NCBI GenBank assembly: GCA_041609895.1
Contig: JBFIPX010000208.1
Location: forward strand, 1-5,696
Length of the DNA: 5,696 nucleotides
Origin: JAHHLP01 sp041609895
Lineage (GTDB): Bacteria; Bacteroidota; Rhodothermia; Rhodothermales; JABDKH01
Reading direction: 5' to 3'
Shown: positions 1 to 5,481 of the stretch, piece after piece
Position numbering within the stretch: position 1 is the stretch's first letter
How the letters are laid out: each line of letters begins with the position of its first letter
Made by a program: the position numbers and the translations under genes
Notes under the pieces: model-generated
The model's database searches: none
Seen by the model: only the letters and a program-made list of their open reading frames with translations
Told to the model about the DNA's origin: nothing

Positions 1-528
1 CCATACCTTCCCGTTCGGATTACCGGGCGTGGTGACGACAATCGCCTTCGTTCGGTCGGAGACGCTGGCCTCGACGTCGTCGAAATCGATGTTCCAGTCA
101 GAGACGGTTTGCGGAACGCTAACGACTTTCGCCCCGACCGCTTTCACGAGGTTGACATGATAGCCGTAGAACGGTTCGAAGACGATCACCTCGTCTCCCG
201 GATCCAGGATGGCAAGAATGGCGGTGGCAAAGGCGCCCGTCGAACCGGCACTGATCACGACGTTCTCTATGGATTCAACCGGAATTCCGTTGTATGAGCG
301 AGCCTTGTCGAGTATGTATTTCCGGAGCGGCTCGATGCCGGCATGATGTGAGTAGGTCGCGAGGCTGCGATCGACGGCGTCCATGGCTGACCTCCTCAGC
401 AACTCAGGCGTTGGGAGATCGCATATGCCCTGGCCCAGATTGATGCCGTCGACGGCTCGGACCATCTGACTGACGGCCCGAATATCGCTCTGGCGAAGAT
501 CGTCGGTACGGCTTGCGAGTGGTTTCAT
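1..528 (-). CDS. Class I/II PLP-dependent aminotransferase, N-terminal part (runs off left edge)
   Basis: The reverse strand encodes 176 residues from an ATG at 528 and is still open at base 1, so the C-terminal half, with the PLP-binding lysine, lies outside. It would be a cytosolic fold-type I transaminase exchanging amino groups between an amino acid and a 2-oxo acid. Visible family marks are an N-terminal INLGQG segment (29-34), the glycine-rich cofactor-phosphate region SAGSTGAF (93-100), EPFYGYH (118-124), and TTPGNPNGKV (166-175). The last matches the family NPxNPTGK motif with Asn where Thr is usual; N170 corresponds to the cofactor-contacting Asn. The start of the protein resembles the kynurenine/methionine aminotransferase-like branch, but substrate cannot be assigned. 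An in-frame ATG at 579 would add 17 residues. ATG 528 is preferred because it gives the usual family N-terminus; neither start has a clear SD. It diverges from the guanine deaminase gene. Confidence 0.88.
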   Translation of the reverse strand, partial: MKPLASRTDDLRQSDIRAVSQMVRAVDGINLGQGICDLPTPELLRRSAMDAVDRSLATYSHHAGIEPLRKYILDKARSYNGIPVESIENVVISAGSTGAFATAILAILDPGDEVIVFEPFYGYHVNLVKAVGAKVVSVPQTVSDWNIDFDDVEASVSDRTKAIVVTTPGNPNGKVW

Positions 529-605
529 GCGTTGATAGTCGAATCCCCGAAAGCTATGTTGAATGCGCCTCCCCCACATTAAGTAGAGTATCCCAAGTTA
601 AACGA

Positions 606-613
606 AAAGGTGG
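606..613 (+). promoter_or_regulatory. Shine-Dalgarno site deciding the guaD start
   Basis: An AAAGGTGG stretch lies four to seven bases upstream of the TTG at 618. It supports that TTG as the real start, rather than the far-upstream TTG at 513, which would overlap the divergent aminotransferase start. Confidence 0.6.
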
Positions 614-617
614 TCGG

Positions 618-1097
618 TTGACGAAGGCGAACGCCGAGGTCCTTATGCGCCGGGTCATTGACCTTGCGGAGGCCAATGCACGTTCAGGAAGGGGTGGCCC
701 TTTTGCAGCGATTGTCGTCAGAGACGGCGCCATTATATCGGAAGGCACAAATCTCGTTACCTCGAGCAACGATCCGACGGCCCATGCGGAGATCGTGGCC
801 ATCAGACGCGCGTGTGACGCACTGGACTCGTTTCAGCTCGACGGCTGCGAACTCTTCACCAGCTGCGAGCCGTGTCCGATGTGTCTGGGGGCGATCTACT
901 GGGCGCGGCCGAGTCGGATATACTATGCTGCAACCCGCGAGCAGGCCGCGAAGGCCGGGTTCGACGACGAGTTCATATACAACGAACTGGATCTGACGCC
1001 GGATACGCGACATCTCCCGATGATTCGCCTTCTAGCGCCTGAGGCAGGCGCGCCGTTTGACACGTGGAATCGATTCGAGGGCCGAGTCGAATACTAG
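618..1097 (+). CDS. guaD: Guanine deaminase (CDA-fold, GuaD type)
   Basis: This 159-residue protein has the length and motif order of the small zinc guanine deaminases such as Bacillus subtilis GuaD, which convert guanine to xanthine plus ammonia in the cytosol (purine salvage and nitrogen release). Visible are GGPF (26-29), NDPTAHAE with zinc ligand H56 and proton-shuttle E58, and CEPCPMCLGAIYWARP with zinc ligands C86 and C89. AGFDD (113-117) and the terminal EY follow; D117 and Y159 match the substrate-recognition Asp and C-terminal Tyr of GuaD as I recall that family. These late features favour GuaD over TadA tRNA adenosine deaminase. The reading frame is open back to a TTG at 513, but TTG 618 has a good SD and gives the usual N-terminus. 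ATG 645, also preceded by GAGG, is a second alternative. The gene stops 17 bp before the convergent metalloregulator stop codon. Confidence 0.9.
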   Translation: MTKANAEVLMRRVIDLAEANARSGRGGPFAAIVVRDGAIISEGTNLVTSSNDPTAHAEIVAIRRACDALDSFQLDGCELFTSCEPCPMCLGAIYWARPSRIYYAATREQAAKAGFDDEFIYNELDLTPDTRHLPMIRLLAPEAGAPFDTWNRFEGRVEY

Positions 1098-1100
1098 GGA

Positions 1101-1129
1101 CCCGAAGATGGATTTCAGTCCTTCTCGGG
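1101..1129. terminator. Possible hairpin between convergent guaD and metalloregulator genes
   Basis: An imperfect inverted repeat pairs CCCGA/TCGGG, GA/TC and GGA/TCC around a TTTCAG loop, with one bulged A and one T-T mismatch. It spans the short gap between the two convergent genes and the last codons of the regulator gene. There is no T-run on either strand, so it would be a weak or non-canonical bidirectional terminator at best. Confidence 0.25.
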
Positions 1130-1783
1130 ACGGTCCGTGCTGGCTACAAATACCTGGTGCGCGACCGCCCGGCCTACGATCTTGTCACTGCCATCGATCC
1201 TTAGCGTCAGCGGCCCATCGAAGGGCTCTTTCCCGACGACGCGGACGATAGCTCCCGGCAGGAGTCCCAGTTCTTCCAGGTAGTGAAGCACCTCCGAGTC
1301 CTCATCCGATACCCGCTCGATTTTCACCTCGGATCCGGCCGGCGAATCCGAAAGACGGTCGAGGGCGGGCTCGGCGATCTTCCCGTCCCGCGTCGGTATC
1401 GGGTCACCGTGCGGGTCGTGCGTCGGATACCCGAGCAGTTCCTCGATCTTATCCTCAAAGGCTTCCGAGATATGATGTTCGAGATGCTCTGCTTCTTCGT
1501 GCATCTTGTCCCATGGATATCCAAGAACTTCCTTGAGATAGGTCTCCAGCAGACGGTGGTGCCGAATGATCTCGAGCGCGATCTTGGTACCGCTCTCGGT
1601 TAGCGTCACTCCCCGGTACGATTCGTACCTGGCTAGCCCCAGATCACTTAGCCGCCGCGTCATGCTCGTGACGGAAGCCGGAGACACGTCGAGCGCTCGA
1701 GCAATTTCCGACGTTGACGCTACGCCGTCGCCCTGCAGCTTGTAAATGATCTTGAGATAGTCCTCGACGGCCTGGCTGAGCAT
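1115..1783 (-). CDS. DtxR/MntR-family metal-dependent transcriptional regulator
   Basis: This 222-residue cytosolic DNA-binding repressor has the three-part DtxR layout. A winged helix-turn-helix (about 1-65) contains TSEIARALDVSPASVTSMTRR. A helical metal-binding and dimerisation domain (about 66-135) follows. After a linker, an SH3-like/FeoA-type domain covers about 150-215. By family alignment the primary metal site would be D8, E99, E102 and H103, and the second site H76, E80 and H95. Asp and Glu at positions 8 and 99 replace the Met and Cys of iron-sensing DtxR and match manganese-sensing MntR. MntR of Bacillus lacks the C-terminal domain present here. The position of MntR E11 is K11. 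ATG 1783 is the only sensible start and lacks a clear SD. No metal transporter gene is in the window, so the regulon is unseen; Mn(II) or Fe(II) sensing is inferred. Confidence 0.9.
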   Translation of the reverse strand: MLSQAVEDYLKIIYKLQGDGVASTSEIARALDVSPASVTSMTRRLSDLGLARYESYRGVTLTESGTKIALEIIRHHRLLETYLKEVLGYPWDKMHEEAEHLEHHISEAFEDKIEELLGYPTHDPHGDPIPTRDGKIAEPALDRLSDSPAGSEVKIERVSDEDSEVLHYLEELGLLPGAIVRVVGKEPFDGPLTLRIDGSDKIVGRAVAHQVFVASTDRPEKD

Positions 1784-1818
1784 TTGGGTCTGATCCGAGA
1801 GTCGTGAGCGCCACCCGA

Positions 1819-1844
1819 CAAAAACAGGTCGGCACCTGCTTTTG
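1819..1844 (-). terminator. Hairpin with A/T flanks after the racemase gene; terminator or operator
   Basis: Two 11-base arms (CAAAAACAGGT and ACCTGCTTTTG on the plus strand) flank a CGGC loop with a single mismatch. Transcribed leftward, that mismatch becomes a G-U pair and the RNA would read an A-rich arm, a stem ending in ACCTG and a U-rich run. This is the form of an intrinsic terminator, and it begins four bases past the racemase stop codon. It is also the only dyad in the 65 bp upstream of the metalloregulator, so it could instead, or additionally, be an autoregulatory operator. Confidence 0.5.
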
Positions 1845-1848
1845 ATCC

Positions 1849-2619
1849 TCAGGTGGGCCGGGCTGCGAGGCGGTGAGGGTAAGTCTCCTCGATGAGGCTT
1901 CTCGCGAGCACCTCCGTCGGATCGATCAGTGATACGCCGTGCGCGCTGGGCTCTGGTACGGCGAGCGGAAGCTCAGTGCATCCAAGGACTACAGCAGTGG
2001 CTCCGCGATCGGCAAGATGCTTGATCGCCTCCAGCACTTTCCTGCGAGCCTCCTCTGTCGCTGGGGACACTGCCTTCAGGCCGTACTCTCTTGAGAAGAT
2101 GGCCGGGCTGATCAGCGTGTCCTGGACTTCCTCGCTCGCCTGGATGACGTCGAAGCCGGCGTCCTCGAGTGCGTCCGCGTAAATCCGCAGCGCTCTAACA
2201 GCTCGGGTAGAAAGCACTCCGATTTTGGTTGTGTCGCCGCCCCCGCGACGCAGGTGATGGACCGTTCTTTCGATCATGTTGATCAACCGGATTCGTGCGC
2301 TCTCATCGGCAAGTCGTTGAAGGACGTCGTCGAGAATCCGGGGCGCGTGGGCCGTATTGCAGGGAATTCCGGCCGCCGTGGCTCCGGCATTCTCCAGCAA
2401 GCGCAGAATGCCGTAGATCGCCTCAGCCGGATTCGAGCCGATACCGTCGAGCAGATACTCTGTGCGGTCCGGTATATCGCCGGGGTAGGATAGCATGACC
2501 ACAGGCAAGTGCTCCTGATCCGACCGCGCGTCGGTCGCCTTGACGATCTTGTCGAATAGGTCCAGGCCGGCGGCCGGACCCATGCCTCCGACAATTCCTA
2601 TGGCTTCCCGTCGTTTCAA
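1849..2619 (-). CDS. Aspartate/glutamate racemase family protein
   Basis: This 256-residue protein belongs to the cofactor-independent Asp/Glu racemase family (aspartate racemase, RacX, YgeA), cytosolic enzymes that invert the alpha carbon of an amino acid with a two-residue acid/base pair. It opens with IGIVGGMGPAAG (7-18), the family N-terminal signature. The two catalytic cysteines are present in GIPCNTAHA (C87) and VLGCTELPL (C214), so it should be an active two-cysteine racemase; YgeA-type enzymes replace the first with Thr. Length is slightly above the usual 230-250. The substrate (Asp, Glu or a broader set) cannot be read from sequence. The start is TTG at 2619, supported by a strong SD seven bases upstream; the only nearby ATG falls inside the GGMGP motif. 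It lies upstream of and collinear with the metalloregulator, separated by a hairpin. Confidence 0.9.
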   Translation of the reverse strand: MKRREAIGIVGGMGPAAGLDLFDKIVKATDARSDQEHLPVVMLSYPGDIPDRTEYLLDGIGSNPAEAIYGILRLLENAGATAAGIPCNTAHAPRILDDVLQRLADESARIRLINMIERTVHHLRRGGGDTTKIGVLSTRAVRALRIYADALEDAGFDVIQASEEVQDTLISPAIFSREYGLKAVSPATEEARRKVLEAIKHLADRGATAVVLGCTELPLAVPEPSAHGVSLIDPTEVLARSLIEETYPHRLAARPT

Positions 2620-2626
2620 AAAGCCG

Positions 2627-2634
2627 CCTCCCTC
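2627..2634 (-). promoter_or_regulatory. Strong Shine-Dalgarno site for the racemase TTG start
   Basis: Read on the reverse strand, this is GAGGGAGG followed by seven bases and then TTG at 2619-2617. It fixes the unusual TTG as the start codon, since no ATG lies between the SD and the first conserved motif. Confidence 0.75.
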
Positions 2635-2722
2635 GAATCCATCTTACGCTGGGGCCATGGGCGGAAGCTTAAGAAGGATGATCGAATTGGTAACGATTCG
2701 GAGTTAGGTCGAAGTGAATTCG

Positions 2723-2751
2723 TTGACATACGAGGGGGTCGCTCCTATTTT
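2723..2751 (+). promoter_or_regulatory. Near-consensus housekeeping promoter for tRNA-Gln (and probably prs operon)
   Basis: A perfect TTGACA (2723-2728) is separated by 17 bp from TATTTT (2746-2751), which matches TATAAT at four of six positions. Transcription would start near 2758, about 50 bases before the tRNA. No equally good promoter is visible between the tRNA and prs, so read-through into prs, rplY and pth is likely. It resembles a group-1 sigma70 promoter rather than the Bacteroidia-type TTTG/TAnnTTTG pattern. Confidence 0.65.
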
Positions 2752-2791
2752 TAAAGGCTCCGCCAAGCCTATGTCTTGCAGGGTCGGGCGT

Positions 2792-2810
2792 GGTGGAGAC
2801 ACCCTTTTTT
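2792..2810 (+). other. Small GAGA-loop hairpin plus T6 tract abutting the tRNA 5' end
   Basis: GGTG and CACC (4-bp stem) enclose a GAGA tetraloop of GNRA type. They are followed by one C and six T, the last of which is base 1 of the tRNA. It looks like a miniature terminator but sits inside the tRNA leader. The stem is short, so it may be a leader structure near the RNase P site rather than a working terminator. Confidence 0.35.
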
Positions 2811-2880
2811 GCCCGGTCGTCTAATGGCAGGACAGCGGCCTTTGGAGCCGTATGTGGAGGTTCGAATCCTCCCCGGGCAG
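2810..2880 (+). tRNA. tRNA-Gln (anticodon UUG)
   Basis: The cloverleaf folds completely. The acceptor stem TGCCCGG (2810-2816) pairs perfectly with CCGGGCA (2873-2879), starting with the weak U1-A72 pair typical of tRNA-Gln. The D arm is GTCT/GGAC. The anticodon stem GCGGC/GCCGT has loop CTTTGGA, giving anticodon TTG at 2842-2844. The variable loop is four bases. The T arm is GGAGG, TTCGAAT, CCTCC. G2880 is the discriminator, as expected for glutamine. The following bases are CTT, so the 3' CCA is not encoded and must be added by the nucleotidyltransferase. It decodes CAA, and CAG by wobble. It lies 83 bp upstream of prs. Confidence 0.96.
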
Positions 2881-2963
2881 CTTCTAAAGCGTAGATTTCG
2901 CTGCGTGCTGCGCGAATGATAAAAACGAGTCGTTAACTCGAGCAACCTCTGGCACCCGTAAAC

Positions 2964-3911
2964 ATGCTGAGCGCCCAGCACGAATATCCCATCACCCTCT
3001 TTTCAGGCCGATCAAATCCATCACTCGGCCGCCGGATAGCCGAATCATTTGGCACGACGCTCGGCCAGGTTACGATCAAGAATTTCGCCGATGGCGAGAT
3101 TTATGTTCGCTACGATGAATCGATTCGCGGCACCGACCTGTTCATCATCCAGAGTACGCAACCGGACGGCGACAATTGGATCGAGCTGCTGCTCATGATT
3201 GATGCCGCAAAGAGGGCATCGGCAGAGCGTGTCACGGCCGTGATTCCCTATTTCGGCTATGGCAGACAGGAGCGGAAGGACCAGCCGCGCGTTTCCATCG
3301 CGTCGAAGCTGATGGCCAACATGCTGACGACGGCCGGCATCGACCGCGTTCTGACGATGGATCTACACGCGTCCCAAATTCAGGGTTTCTTCGACGTGCC
3401 GGTGGATCATCTGTATGGATCCGCTGTTTTCATTGACTATTTCAAGGAAATCGATCTTTCAAATCTTGTTGTGGTAGCCCCCGATGTCGGAGCACTCAAG
3501 ATCGCTCGAGCCTACGCGAAACGGCTGGACGCTGATCTCGCTGTCGTCGACAAGAGGCGTCCGAGGCAGAATGAGGCCGAGGTCATGAATATCATCGGTG
3601 AGGTCGAGGGGATGAACGTCCTCCTGATCGATGACATTATTGATACGGCGGGCACCCTCACGAGCAGCGCGCGGGCTCTCAGGGACGCGGGTGCGATGGA
3701 GATCGTTGCGGCGTGTACGCACCCACTGCTTTCCGGTCCTGCGTACGAACGAATCGAATCATCCGAAATAAGCCGCGTAGTCGTAACGGACACCGTTCCT
3801 CTAAAGCGTCCTTCGGATCGGATCGAGGTCGTGAGCGTGGCGGACATATTTGCTGATGCCATCAGCAGGATATCCCGAGACGCGTCGGTCTCTACGCTCT
3901 TCGTGCCATAA
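2964..3911 (+). CDS. prs: Ribose-phosphate pyrophosphokinase (PRPP synthetase, class I)
   Basis: This 315-residue cytosolic enzyme, of the usual family length, makes phosphoribosyl pyrophosphate from ribose 5-phosphate and ATP, releasing AMP. PRPP feeds purine, pyrimidine, histidine, tryptophan and NAD synthesis. Visible are the NFADGEIYVRY segment (40-50), PYFGYGRQERKDQPR (95-109) of the ATP site, and the signature beginning DLHASQIQGFFDVPVDHL (133-150) with the metal-binding His. VAPDVGALKIARAYAKRL (171-188), the flexible catalytic loop KRRPRQN (197-203, K197 and R199) and the PRPP-binding loop DDIIDTAGT (223-231) follow. Two phosphoribosyltransferase-fold halves are complete. ATG 2964 gives the usual N-terminus, though no SD is visible. 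It is first in the prs-rplY-pth unit, 32 bp ahead of rplY, and probably shares the tRNA promoter. Confidence 0.97.
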   Translation: MLSAQHEYPITLFSGRSNPSLGRRIAESFGTTLGQVTIKNFADGEIYVRYDESIRGTDLFIIQSTQPDGDNWIELLLMIDAAKRASAERVTAVIPYFGYGRQERKDQPRVSIASKLMANMLTTAGIDRVLTMDLHASQIQGFFDVPVDHLYGSAVFIDYFKEIDLSNLVVVAPDVGALKIARAYAKRLDADLAVVDKRRPRQNEAEVMNIIGEVEGMNVLLIDDIIDTAGTLTSSARALRDAGAMEIVAACTHPLLSGPAYERIESSEISRVVVTDTVPLKRPSDRIEVVSVADIFADAISRISRDASVSTLFVP

Positions 3912-3943
3912 CAAGAACTTCAAGCCATTACCGACAGAACAGA

Positions 3944-4609
3944 ATGAATACGGTTACCATAGACGCAAAGCCCCGAAAAACGGGCAAGTCGGCGACGCGG
4001 GAGCTGCGGCGCGAGGAAAACGTTCCGTGTGTGATTTACGGTCGGGGCGAAGACACCGTAAACTTCCAGGTGACGGCGCGGGCTCTCGATGGCCTCGTGT
4101 TTACGGACGAGCGGTACCGCGTAGAAATCAAGCTGGGCGACGATTCCTATGACTGTATTCTGAAGGATGTGGAGTTTCACCCTGTCCTGAACAGGCCGAT
4201 TCACGCAGACTTCCAGCTCCTCCGTGCTGGAGAGAAGATCGAACTTTCCGTGCCCGTTCAGTACGTGGGCAAATCGAAAGGACAGCAGGAAGGTGGCGAC
4301 GTCCAGTACTTGATTCATGAGATTGATATCGAGGCTCTTCCGAAAGACATACCGGATCACATCTCTGTCGATATCACCGACCTCGGAATTGGCGACACAA
4401 TTCACGTGTACGACCTCGACATCGAAGGGGTTGAATTTGTGACGCCGGGTGCCCAGTCGGTCGTTACCTGCTTCGTCAGGAAGGTCGAGCTTGAGCCGGT
4501 CGAGGAAGAAGTCGAGGGGATCGAAGGCGAGCTCGTCGAGGGCGAGGAAGGCGAGGCCCCCGAGGAGGGCGAGCCGAAGGAAGGCGAGGAGAAGGCCTCC
4601 GAAGAGTAA
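3944..4609 (+). CDS. rplY: 50S ribosomal protein L25/general stress protein Ctc, long form with acidic tail
   Basis: This 221-residue protein binds 5S rRNA in the large ribosomal subunit. It has the two-domain TL5/Ctc architecture: an N-terminal L25 beta-barrel domain (about 1-92) with the family RNA-binding stretch from K15 through VIYGRGE (30-36) and FHPVLNRPIHADF (78-90), then the C-terminal Ctc beta domain (about 98-180). Escherichia coli L25 has only the first domain. Residues 181-221 form a low-complexity tail in which 20 of 41 residues are glutamate, with glycine between, probably disordered. No SD precedes ATG 3944. The stop codon TAA overlaps the pth ATG as TAATG, implying translational coupling. 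In Bacillus the homologous gene ctc also lies between prs and pth. Confidence 0.96.
   Translation: MNTVTIDAKPRKTGKSATRELRREENVPCVIYGRGEDTVNFQVTARALDGLVFTDERYRVEIKLGDDSYDCILKDVEFHPVLNRPIHADFQLLRAGEKIELSVPVQYVGKSKGQQEGGDVQYLIHEIDIEALPKDIPDHISVDITDLGIGDTIHVYDLDIEGVEFVTPGAQSVVTCFVRKVELEPVEEEVEGIEGELVEGEEGEAPEEGEPKEGEEKASEE
4484..4606 (+). repeat. GAG/GGC-rich low-complexity repeat coding the L25 acidic tail
   Basis: Imperfect tandem repeats of GAGGGCGAG and GAAGGCGAG units encode Glu-Gly-Glu runs at the end of rplY. The same tract gives a spurious arginine-rich reading in another frame, which is not a gene. Confidence 0.6.
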
Positions 4610-5259
4610 TGGCGTCGGAGCCGCGGCTCGTCGCGCGCCTAGTCCACCGTCTATTCGGTCGCACCGACAAGATGCCGTCTAACGCTCGGCTTATCGTGGG
4701 ACTCGGAAATCCCGGGCCCGAATACGCCGACACCCGGCACAACATCGGATTCGTTGTCGCGGATCGTGTTGCTAAGAGGGCAGGCCTGGATTTCGGGACG
4801 GCCAAGTTTAACGCCGTGTTCGGACGCGGTTCTTGGCGAGGTAGACCGTTGGCTATTGCAAAGCCCACCTCTTTCATGAACCGCAGCGGTCGTCCTGTGG
4901 CATCCGTGATGCGACATCTCGGGATCGCGCCGGAAGAGGTACTCGTGGTCTATGACGACATACATCTCCCGGCCGGCGACATGCGTCTCCGTGCAAAAGG
5001 GGGCTCCGGCGGTCACAACGGTCTCGACGACATTATCCGTTATCTGGGAACGTCAGCGTTCCCGCGCCTTCGTATCGGCATCGGAAACGAGTTTGGCCGC
5101 GGTGGGCAGTCGGATTACGTCCTATCGGAATTTGATTCCGAGCAGAAGCCGCTGGTGGACGAAGCGGTGAACGTCGCAGAAGAAGCGGCTCTGTGCTTCG
5201 TCACGGACGGAATTACGACCGCGATGAATCGTTACAACCGCAAGACGTCGACCGATTAG
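4609..5259 (+). CDS. pth: Peptidyl-tRNA hydrolase
   Basis: This cytosolic esterase frees tRNA from peptidyl-tRNA dropped by stalled ribosomes, an essential recycling step. The 216-residue reading shows the bacterial Pth motifs in order: LIVGLGNPGPEY (28-39; N34), TRHNIGF with catalytic H44, KPTSFMNRSG with N91, VYDDIHLPAG with D116, GGSGGHNGLDD with N137, and LGTSAFPRLRIGIG (146-159). These correspond to E. coli N10, H20, N68, D93 and N114. Relative to common Pth (about 190 residues) there is an N-terminal extension of about 22 residues, partly basic. ATG 4609 is chosen because it overlaps the rplY stop as TAATG. ATG 4672 (residue 22) would give the standard protein, and neither has a convincing SD. 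It is the last gene of the unit and is followed by an intrinsic terminator. Confidence 0.96.
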   Translation: MASEPRLVARLVHRLFGRTDKMPSNARLIVGLGNPGPEYADTRHNIGFVVADRVAKRAGLDFGTAKFNAVFGRGSWRGRPLAIAKPTSFMNRSGRPVASVMRHLGIAPEEVLVVYDDIHLPAGDMRLRAKGGSGGHNGLDDIIRYLGTSAFPRLRIGIGNEFGRGGQSDYVLSEFDSEQKPLVDEAVNVAEEAALCFVTDGITTAMNRYNRKTSTD

Positions 5260-5363
5260 AAGAATGCGTTAAGCACTGTCCATTTGCGCGGCTGGCTCAA
5301 TATTTTGCATTCTTGCCTGGTGCGTGTCTGGTGGACCAGTTGACGACTTCGAATGAAGAGACT

Positions 5364-5390
5364 GCCTCGAACTGTTGCGAGGCTTTTTTT
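5364..5390 (+). terminator. Intrinsic terminator of the prs-rplY-pth unit
   Basis: A perfect 6-bp stem GCCTCG/CGAGGC (5364-5369 and 5378-5383) with an eight-base loop is followed by seven T. It lies 104 bp past the pth stop codon. The rest of the gap between pth and the next gene (5260-5481) shows no credible gene. I could not identify a convincing promoter for the downstream gene there. Confidence 0.85.
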
Positions 5391-5481
5391 GTTGGTCCCG
5401 TTCCATCCGCAGCTGACACGCCCGTCAGGGATTCGTTTGTTGATCGTCGAAAACCGTTAGAGAGGTTGCAGAAAAATCTAC

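Noticed and set aside
109..297. 62-residue plus-strand open frame
   Set aside because: It lies wholly antisense to the clearly coding aminotransferase and shows no family motif.
559..589. Possible promoter TTGAAT ... TAGAGT in the divergent gap before guaD
   Set aside because: The spacing is 19 bp and the -10 match is weak, so I do not annotate it, although a promoter must lie in this gap.
2683..2700. CGAAT/ATTCG inverted repeat between racemase gene and tRNA promoter
   Set aside because: Five-base arms with an eight-base spacer are expected by chance, and no promoter for the racemase could be tied to it.
2926..2940. Small dyad CGAGT-CGTTA-ACTCG between tRNA-Gln and prs
   Set aside because: Only five base pairs with no T-run; too short to call a terminator or operator.
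2769..2981. 70-residue reverse-strand open frame over the tRNA
   Set aside because: It is antisense to the tRNA-Gln gene and the prs start, so it is a chance open frame.
4449..4682. Arginine/serine-rich open frame resembling a basic nucleic-acid-binding peptide
   Set aside because: It is the out-of-frame reading of the rplY acidic repeat tract and crosses into pth. The in-frame L25 and Pth products account for the DNA.
4476..4877. 133-residue reverse-strand open frame
   Set aside because: It is antisense to the rplY tail and pth; its arginine/proline richness is explained by the GAG/GGC repeat.
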